DNA from: Chloroflexota bacterium
GTDB lineage: Bacteria; Chloroflexota; UBA5177; JANWHV01
Reading direction: 5' to 3'
Length of the DNA: 6,586 nt
Assembly: GCA_028287725.1 (NCBI GenBank)
Contig: JAQBPC010000640.1
Coordinates: 1-6,586 of the forward strand
Below the pieces are notes generated by a model. The model was not told where the DNA came from, did no database searches, and saw only the letters and a list, made by a program, of their open reading frames with translations. The first letter of the stretch is position 1. Every line of letters begins with the position of its first letter. The translations under genes and the position numbers were made by a program. Shown here one piece after another: positions 1-4,042 of this stretch.

Positions 1-44
1 TGGCAACCGTGGCGGTCATGGCAGTCGCGCGGGACGAAGCTCGG

Positions 45-131
45 TAAGGCGACCTCCGGCCAGGTTCGCCGGGACGTCTGGCTCCTCCGTGAGGTGCGTG
101 TCAGGTCGATAGCCCGCGCTTGGTCGCCTTA
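45..131. repeat. 10-bp inverted repeat flanking a 67-base interval, 3' of the GtrA gene
   Basis: TAAGGCGACC at 45-54 is the exact reverse complement of GGTCGCCTTA at 122-131. The right arm contains the TAA stop of the GtrA gene (131-129 on the minus strand). The left arm contains a TAA at 45-47 that closes a plus-strand reading frame entering from the left edge. Between the arms are two smaller perfect hairpins: 56-60 with 68-72 (5 bp) and 84-87 with 91-94 (4 bp). As RNA this could fold as a branched structure and may mark the 3' boundary of the GtrA transcript. There is no U-tract, so it is not a standard intrinsic terminator. The pairing is seen directly; any function is inferred. Confidence 0.5.
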
Positions 132-641
132 GTCCGCGGCGCTGACCGCGTTCGCTTCCACGTGCTCGAGAGGCTCGTCAACCGCCATCTGGTGGCCCGC
201 TCCCAGGTGCGTGAGATTCCAGGTGACGCGGGAGTTGACCACGTAGTTCCAGATGGTGCCGGCCCCGATCGCCACCACATTCGCGGCCAGGTAGTGCATG
301 CCGGCGCCCAGGGTCAGCGCGGCCAATACGCCGAGCGAGATCGCGGCGCCGCCGCAGGCGATGGCGTTGTAGCGCACCAATCGCCCGCTCCAGCTAATGC
401 TGGAAAGGGAATCGCGAAAGGTCCAGCGATCATTCATGGCGAAATTGCTGAGGATGGCGGTTTCGGTCGCTACCACCGCCGCCGCCATGTGGTTCCAACC
501 CCCATAATGAACGAGCAAGTAGAGGATGGCCATGTTTACCACCGCGCCAACCCCGCCGACCACGCCGAAACGGGTGAAGCGCAGCGCATGGGCGATCAGC
601 CCGGCTTGCTTGCTCCCCGTGTACAGGTTTTGCCGAATCAT
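129..641 (-). CDS. GtrA-like family integral membrane protein
   Basis: This 170-residue protein matches the GtrA-like family. The hallmarks are a first helix after RFTRFGVVGG (about residues 21-44, with N36 inside the helix), SNFAMNDRWTF at 65-75 between helices 2 and 3, and WNYVVNSRVTW at 131-141 after helix 4. Four hydrophobic segments are visible, at about 22-44, 50-68, 92-113 and 117-135. Family members are small inner-membrane proteins linked to cell-surface polysaccharide and teichoic-acid glycosylation. The founding member is thought to move undecaprenyl-phosphate-glucose across the membrane. No glycosyltransferase is visible next to it, so the carried sugar is unknown. I chose the ATG at 641 because GGTGGGGG (657-650) lies 8 bases upstream. 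The in-frame GTG at 656 would add five residues and has no ribosome site. The charged C-terminal tail (about 150-170) looks family-variable. The family call is firm; the substrate is not. Confidence 0.88.
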   Translation of the reverse strand: MIRQNLYTGSKQAGLIAHALRFTRFGVVGGVGAVVNMAILYLLVHYGGWNHMAAAVVATETAILSNFAMNDRWTFRDSLSSISWSGRLVRYNAIACGGAAISLGVLAALTLGAGMHYLAANVVAIGAGTIWNYVVNSRVTWNLTHLGAGHQMAVDEPLEHVEANAVSAAD

Positions 642-649
642 ACCGCCAG

Positions 650-657
650 CCCCCACC
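650..657 (-). promoter_or_regulatory. Ribosome binding site that decides the GtrA start
   Basis: On the minus strand, GGTGGGGG ends 8 bases before the ATG at 641. It is an imperfect but purine-rich match to the anti-Shine-Dalgarno. It overlaps the alternative GTG start at 656-654 and therefore argues against that codon. Confidence 0.5.
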
Positions 658-671
658 GCTGTATTGCAACC

Positions 672-690
672 TGGCAGGGCAACCCTGCCA
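672..690 (-). repeat. 8-bp perfect hairpin in the GtrA leader
   Basis: TGGCAGGG (672-679) pairs exactly with CCCTGCCA (683-690) across a 3-base CAA loop. It sits 31 bases upstream of the chosen ATG and 15 bases upstream of the ribosome site on the minus strand. No U-run follows it in either direction. It could influence messenger stability or translation of the GtrA gene. The structure is seen; the role is inferred. Confidence 0.5.
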
Positions 691-794
691 CGGCCTTGCT
701 GAGCGGCATATAGGACTGACGCTCGCCGGCTCTCTGTGTATGGAGAGTGAATCGCACTAATAGCTCCCTAACGTGACATATCTCCACTACGGCA

Positions 795-810
795 TCGCAC
801 CAGAGTGCGA
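795..810. repeat. 6-bp perfect inverted repeat, possible operator or hairpin
   Basis: TCGCAC (795-800) and GTGCGA (805-810) are exact reverse complements separated by CAGA. The arm sequence with one extra base, ATCGCAC, also occurs at 751-757. The geometry fits either a small RNA hairpin or a dimeric repressor site upstream of the GtrA gene. Short repeats of this size arise by chance in GC-rich DNA, so confidence in function is low. Confidence 0.3.
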
Positions 811-839
811 CACGTGCGTCCCGTGGGGAGGTGAGCACG

Positions 840-869
840 CTATGCCATTTCCTTGACGCCTCGGCATAG
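840..869. repeat. 7-bp perfect inverted repeat with a 16-base loop
   Basis: CTATGCC (840-846) is the exact reverse complement of GGCATAG (863-869). The loop has no further strong pairing. It lies in the same gene-free stretch as the other hairpins here, roughly 200 bases upstream of the GtrA start. No function can be assigned. Confidence 0.3.
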
Positions 870-957
870 GGCGAAGCACTGCATCACTGCAGCAAGGCCG
901 GGCCACCATGGCAGCCAACCATGCGAGGGTGATCGTACTGGTATCGGCTTTTACATG

Positions 958-1005
958 CAACGATGATCCCAGGCACCAAGCGCTTAGTGCTTGGGATCAT
1001 CGTTG
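958..1005 (-). terminator. 48-base near-perfect hairpin after the aldehyde dehydrogenase stop; probable transcript end, no U-tract
   Basis: The palindrome is centred between 981 and 982. The outer 14 positions pair perfectly (CAACGATGATCCCA at 958-971 with 992-1005). One G-U wobble follows, then further pairs toward a GCGC tip with a single C-A mismatch (964-side C at 976 against A at 987). It begins 25 bases beyond the TAA of the dehydrogenase gene on the minus strand, which is where a terminator or 3' stabilising stem is expected. No run of T follows on either strand, so it would be a non-canonical, possibly two-way, terminator or a barrier to 3' exonucleases. The stem is certain from sequence; the terminator role is inferred from position. 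Confidence 0.5.
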
Positions 1006-1030
1006 GACACGTTGTTGCTGGACGAGCAGC

Positions 1031-2455
1031 TTACGCCAGATTGAACGCCACAAGCTTGACTTCGGTCATTTCTTCCATCGTGTAGCGGATGCCCTCGCGG
1101 CCCATGCCGCTCAGCTTGAGGCCGCCGTACGGCATGTGGTCGGCCCGGTAGTTGCTGGTGTCGTTGATGATCACGCCGCCGGTATGAATCTGGCGACCGG
1201 CCTGGAAGGCCAGGTTCACGTTATTGGTAAAAACACCGGCTTGCAACCCGAACTGGCTATCGTTCACCAGGGCAATCGCCTCGTCGAAGGTCTTGTAGGT
1301 CTGGACGGTGGCAACAGGGGCGAAGGCTTCTTCGCAGACAATCTTCATATCACGCTTCACGTCGGCCAGCACCCATGGCCACACCAGCGAGCCTTCTTGC
1401 TTCCCTTCCATCAGGGCGCGGGCGCCACCCTTGAGCGCTTCCTGGATCCATGCTGAGCCGCGGTCGGCTGCTGCCCGGTCAATCATCGGTCCCACGTCGA
1501 TATCCTCGCCCAGCGGGTCACCCACCTTGAGCGCCTGCACGAGCGGCAGGAACAGGGAGAGGAACCGCTGTTGCACGGCCTCGTGGACCAGGACACGTTG
1601 CACGCTGATGCAGACCTGCCCGGCAAAGGCGAAGGCGCCCTTGGCGATCGCCCGCGCCGCGGCCGCCAGGTCGGCATCCTCATGCACGATGGTGGCGGAG
1701 TTGGAGCCGAGCTCGAGAATTACCTTTTTCATGCCGGCGCGGTCGCGGATGCCCATGCCTACCGGCGGGCTACCGGTGAAGGTGACCATTGCCACCTTCT
1801 TGCTCTCGACCATCGGGTTTCCCACTTCGGCGCCGCTGCCCACCAGCACGTTGACCACGCCGGCCGGGAAGCCTGCTTCCCCCAGGATCTCGCCCAGCTT
1901 GAGCGCCGTTACCGGGGTAACCGAGGCCGGTTTGAGCACCACCGTGTTGGCGGTAGCCAGAGCGGGCGCCACCTTGTGGGCCACCAGGTTGAGCGGGAAG
2001 TTGAAGGGGCTGATCGCGGCAATCACCCCGATCGGCTGGCGGAAGGTGATTCCTACCCGCTTCTCCGATCCGACGGCGGCATCCATGGGGATGGTCTCGC
2101 CATAGATGTTCTTGGCCCCCTCGGCGGCGAAGCGGAAGGTCTGCACGGCGCGCGCCACCTCGCCGCGCGCATCGCGGATAGGCTTCCCAGCTTCCAGGGC
2201 AATGGTACGTGCCAGGTCTTCCGCCCGCTCCTCCAGGAGCGCGCAGGTGCGATGGAGCAGCCGCGAGCGCTCGTGGGCGGGTGATTGCGACCAGCTTTCA
2301 AAGGCTTTCGCCGCGGCATCGATAGCGGTGGTAACCTGCGCTTCCTTGGCGATCGAGACGCGGAACACCGGCTCGCCCGTGTAGGGGCTGAGCACGTCCT
2401 CCGTCCCGTTGGGCGCCACCCATTCGCCGTTTATCAGACAACCGAATTCTTCCAT
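1031..2455 (-). CDS. NAD(P)+-dependent aldehyde dehydrogenase (ALDH superfamily, ALDH21/GAPN-like group)
   Basis: The protein has 474 residues, a normal full length for the superfamily, and should oxidise an aldehyde to its acid in the cytoplasm. All key sites are present: SPFNFP with oxyanion-hole N152, cofactor-binding K175 in VLKPAS, the TFTGSPPVG loop (225-233), general base E248 in LELGSNSA, catalytic nucleophile C282 in GQVCISVQR, and E376 with F378 in CEEAFAPV. The ELGSNSA and GQVCISVQR forms resemble the group with moss ALDH21, y4uC-like and lactaldehyde or sulfolactaldehyde-type enzymes rather than betaine-aldehyde enzymes. The exact substrate cannot be read. The start is the ATG at 2455, which has GGGGGAG 5 bases upstream. 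A 39-residue upstream extension to 2572 is Arg/Gly/Pro-rich and unlike the family. It lies downstream of, and on the same strand as, the acyl-CoA dehydrogenase, so the two may be cotranscribed. Confidence 0.92.
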   Translation of the reverse strand: MEEFGCLINGEWVAPNGTEDVLSPYTGEPVFRVSIAKEAQVTTAIDAAAKAFESWSQSPAHERSRLLHRTCALLEERAEDLARTIALEAGKPIRDARGEVARAVQTFRFAAEGAKNIYGETIPMDAAVGSEKRVGITFRQPIGVIAAISPFNFPLNLVAHKVAPALATANTVVLKPASVTPVTALKLGEILGEAGFPAGVVNVLVGSGAEVGNPMVESKKVAMVTFTGSPPVGMGIRDRAGMKKVILELGSNSATIVHEDADLAAAARAIAKGAFAFAGQVCISVQRVLVHEAVQQRFLSLFLPLVQALKVGDPLGEDIDVGPMIDRAAADRGSAWIQEALKGGARALMEGKQEGSLVWPWVLADVKRDMKIVCEEAFAPVATVQTYKTFDEAIALVNDSQFGLQAGVFTNNVNLAFQAGRQIHTGGVIINDTSNYRADHMPYGGLKLSGMGREGIRYTMEEMTEVKLVAFNLA

Positions 2456-2460
2456 TGGAT

Positions 2461-2467
2461 CTCCCCC
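2461..2467 (-). promoter_or_regulatory. Strong ribosome binding site fixing the aldehyde dehydrogenase start
   Basis: GGGGGAG on the minus strand ends 5 bases before the ATG at 2455. It selects this ATG over the longer reading frame that begins at 2572, and the resulting N-terminus (EEFGCLINGEWV) matches the usual family beginning. Confidence 0.75.
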
Positions 2468-2523
2468 GGATGGCGCGCCGGCCACCCACCTTGGACCGCG
2501 ACCCTCGCCTTCACGCGGGAAGC

Positions 2524-2538
2524 GCCGGTGCTCCCGGC
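2524..2538 (-). repeat. 5-bp GCCGG/CCGGC hairpin in the gap before the aldehyde dehydrogenase
   Basis: GCCGG (2524-2528) and CCGGC (2534-2538) pair exactly around a 5-base loop. This is within the 162-base gap between the acyl-CoA dehydrogenase stop and the aldehyde dehydrogenase start. It could be an internal leader hairpin, but a stem this short in GC-rich DNA may be chance. Confidence 0.2.
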
Positions 2539-2599
2539 AGGGGCGTCCTATCGCCTCTGCAGCCCGGTCCACTCACTATCGTCGGCGTATGTATGCCCT

Positions 2600-2605
2600 A
2601 TTGTA
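2600..2605 (-). promoter_or_regulatory. Possible -10 element (TACAAT) for a separate aldehyde dehydrogenase promoter
   Basis: TACAAT on the minus strand matches the TATAAT consensus at five of six positions. It lies just past the acyl-CoA dehydrogenase stop, about 145 bases upstream of the aldehyde dehydrogenase ATG. No matching -35 hexamer is seen at 16-18 bases, so this is only a candidate. Confidence 0.22.
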
Positions 2606-2617
2606 ACTGCCGGGCGC

Positions 2618-3820
2618 TTATCCCTCGCCTTCGTAGGCGGGGAGACCGCGGCGCAGCGGCTTATCCTGGCGGTAGCCAAGCGCGTACTCCGCCTGCATCA
2701 CGGTCTGGATCTGGCTGGTGCCCTCGTAAAGTTGCGCGCCCTTGGAGTTGCGCAGGAAACGGGCTACGGGATACTCGTCGGAGTAGCCGTAGGCACCGTG
2801 GATCTGTACCGCGTCCGCGGCGGCCTGGAAGCTGGCATCGGTGGCGAACCACTTGCCGAGCGCCGTCTCTCGGGTACAACGGAGTCCCTGGTTCTTCATC
2901 GAGGCGGCACGCAAGTTCAGCAGCCGCGCGGCGTCGTAGTTGGAGACCATCTTGGCGATCATTTGCTGCACCAGCTGATACTTCCCGATTGGCTCGCCGA
3001 AGGTCTTCCGCTCGTGCGCGTATTTCACGCTGGCGTCCAGGCAGGCCCGGATCAAGCCCACGGCGCCGGCGCCGACCGTCAGGCGCCCGTTATCCAGGCA
3101 GCTCATGGCGATCTTGAAGCCTTCGCCCTCTTCGCCCAGTAGATTGGCGCGGGGCACGCGCACGTCGTGCATGGCGAAGCCGCCGGTGTTCCCGGCGCGG
3201 ATGCCGGCCTTATTGTGCAGGGTGTAGCTCTTGAAGCCGTCACCCGCCTCGTGGCGGTCCACGATGAAGGCGGATATGCCACGGTGCTTCTTCTCTTTAT
3301 CGGTATAGGCAAAGACCAGGAAGGTGTCGGCATAGTCGGCTGCCGAGATCCAAATCTTCTCGCCATTGAGGATGTAGCTGTCTCCATCTCGCCGTGCCGT
3401 GGCGTTCATCCCCGCCACATCCGAGCCCGCCTCCGGCCCGGTGAGACCGAAGGCGCCGAAGCGCTCGCCCTTGGCCAGCGGCGTCAGATACTTCTGCCGC
3501 TGCTCTTCCGTGCCCCACTGGTAGATGCCGCCGCTACAGAGTCCGACGTGTACGGAGATGATCACGCGCAACGACGTATCGACGTACTCCAGCTCCTCGC
3601 TCACCAGGGCCAGGCTGATATAGTCCATGCCGGCGCCGCCGTATCGCTCGGGCCAGCAGACGCCCGTAAGCCCCAGGCCGGCCAGCTTGGGGAAGGTAGC
3701 GGGGTCGTAGCGCTGCGCGATATCGTTCTCCTGAATGACAGGCGCCAGCTCGCGCGCGGCAAAATCGCGGGTGGTCTGGACCAGGCTTCGCTGCTCGTCG
3801 GTTAGGTCAAAGTTCATCAT
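2618..3820 (-). CDS. Acyl-CoA dehydrogenase, short/medium-chain type (FAD-dependent)
   Basis: This 400-residue protein is a complete acyl-CoA dehydrogenase. It should introduce the alpha,beta double bond into an acyl-CoA in the cytoplasm, passing electrons through FAD to electron-transfer flavoprotein. The N-terminal helical domain opens with FDLTDEQRSLVQTTRDFA. The middle domain has LTGPEAGSD (126-134) and the FAD-contacting region EKIWISAADYAD (154-165). The C-terminal domain has ERKTFGEPIGKYQ (270-282), QIHGAYGYSDEYPVARFLRN (339-358) and the catalytic base E366 in QLYEGTSQIQ. A glutamate at that place is typical of short- and medium-chain, butyryl-CoA-type enzymes. The usual LTEP is LTGP here and the usual WITNG is WISAA, both apparently mild changes. 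Chain length or branched substrate cannot be decided. The first of two tandem ATGs is favoured because GGAGAAGGAG lies 10 bases upstream. The aldehyde dehydrogenase follows 162 bases downstream on the same strand. Confidence 0.93.
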   Translation of the reverse strand: MMNFDLTDEQRSLVQTTRDFAARELAPVIQENDIAQRYDPATFPKLAGLGLTGVCWPERYGGAGMDYISLALVSEELEYVDTSLRVIISVHVGLCSGGIYQWGTEEQRQKYLTPLAKGERFGAFGLTGPEAGSDVAGMNATARRDGDSYILNGEKIWISAADYADTFLVFAYTDKEKKHRGISAFIVDRHEAGDGFKSYTLHNKAGIRAGNTGGFAMHDVRVPRANLLGEEGEGFKIAMSCLDNGRLTVGAGAVGLIRACLDASVKYAHERKTFGEPIGKYQLVQQMIAKMVSNYDAARLLNLRAASMKNQGLRCTRETALGKWFATDASFQAAADAVQIHGAYGYSDEYPVARFLRNSKGAQLYEGTSQIQTVMQAEYALGYRQDKPLRRGLPAYEGEG

Positions 3821-3830
3821 GCGCGAGTGG

Positions 3831-3840
3831 CTCCTTCTCC
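3831..3840 (-). promoter_or_regulatory. Ribosome binding site of the acyl-CoA dehydrogenase
   Basis: GGAGAAGGAG on the minus strand ends 10 bases before the first of two tandem ATG codons (3820 and 3817). The spacing to the second ATG would be 13, so the first is preferred. Confidence 0.65.
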
Positions 3841-3882
3841 CTCATGTACGCGCACAAACGTCGTCGTTCTGTACGCCGCTCA

Positions 3883-3888
3883 AGTATA
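3883..3888 (-). promoter_or_regulatory. Candidate -10 element (TATACT) for the acyl-CoA dehydrogenase
   Basis: TATACT on the minus strand matches the -10 consensus at five of six positions. It would give a start of transcription near 3876 and a leader of roughly 56 bases. No recognisable -35 hexamer lies at 16-18 bases. Two direct copies of TGTACGC, at 3845-3851 and 3870-3876, lie downstream of or on the expected start and could be a regulator site. Confidence 0.35.
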
Positions 3889-3969
3889 CCGCGCCAATTC
3901 TTGCACTACTGTGATAGGTGAGTGTTACATCATGCGCGGCGGCCCTTCCCTCGCATACACTACGGGAGA

Positions 3970-3998
3970 CGGAAACCCAGCGGACCATTTCGTTTCCG
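3970..3998 (+). repeat. 7-bp inverted repeat upstream of the propeller lipoprotein operon
   Basis: CGGAAAC (3970-3976) is the exact reverse complement of GTTTCCG (3992-3998), with a 15-base spacer. It sits 44 bases before the chosen ATG at 4043. It could be a leader hairpin or a dimeric binding site, perhaps for the response regulator encoded in the same operon. The repeat is seen directly; the role is speculative. Confidence 0.3.
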
Positions 3999-4029
3999 AA
4001 CATACGGTGAGAAGCTTTAGCCGCCCTGT

Positions 4030-4035
4030 GGGGAG
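4030..4035 (+). promoter_or_regulatory. Ribosome binding site that decides the propeller lipoprotein start
   Basis: GGGGAG ends 7 bases before the ATG at 4043. The frame is open for a further 72 codons upstream. An alternative ATG at 3932 has a weaker AGGTGA 10 bases before it, but only the 4043 start places the hydrophobic export signal at the N-terminus. Confidence 0.7.
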
Positions 4036-4042
4036 CAACCCA

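Larger units (their letters stand above)
657..1030. other. Gene-free stretch between GtrA and aldehyde dehydrogenase, rich in hairpins
   Basis: I find no convincing gene in these 374 bases. The stretch holds the upstream region of the GtrA gene and the 3' region of the aldehyde dehydrogenase gene, both on the minus strand. It contains four separate perfect or near-perfect inverted repeats: 672-690, 795-810, 840-869 and 958-1005. No clear -35/-10 pair could be found for GtrA. The heptamer ATCGCAC occurs twice, at 751-757 and 794-800, and the second copy is part of a hairpin. A plus-strand reading frame that begins at 908 and runs into the dehydrogenase gene is an antisense shadow. It lacks a ribosome site and recognisable protein features. 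Confidence 0.6.

Noticed and set aside
1..19. Possible minus-strand gene start (ATG at 19-17) at the left edge
   Set aside because: Only six codons are visible and no ribosome site precedes it.
120..713. Plus-strand open frame of 197 codons antisense to GtrA
   Set aside because: The minus-strand frame carries the GtrA hallmarks and four membrane helices. The plus frame is His/Arg/Gly-rich and resembles nothing known.
908..1456. Plus-strand frame starting in the gene-free stretch (182 codons)
   Set aside because: It has no ribosome site, runs through the long hairpin and then antisense to the aldehyde dehydrogenase, and has no domain.
1308..2105. Long plus-strand open frame of 265 codons antisense to the aldehyde dehydrogenase
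   Set aside because: It lies wholly opposite a gene with every catalytic motif intact. Its translation is Ser/Thr/Ala/Pro-rich without any recognisable domain, as expected for an antisense frame in GC-rich DNA.
2456..2572. 39-residue N-terminal extension of the aldehyde dehydrogenase
   Set aside because: It is Arg/Gly/Pro-rich and absent from the family. GGGGGAG sits 5 bases before the ATG at 2455.
2285..3142. Plus-strand open frame of 285 codons across the gap between the two dehydrogenases
   Set aside because: Most of it is antisense to the starts and ends of two confident genes. It shows no ribosome site or domain and has shadow-like composition.
3167..3805. Plus-strand open frame of 212 codons antisense to the acyl-CoA dehydrogenase
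   Set aside because: It is fully opposite a complete enzyme gene and has no family features.
3827..4042. Longer N-terminus (72 extra codons) for the propeller protein
   Set aside because: It would bury the export signal inside the protein. The ATG at 4043 has a better ribosome site and places the signal and lipobox correctly.
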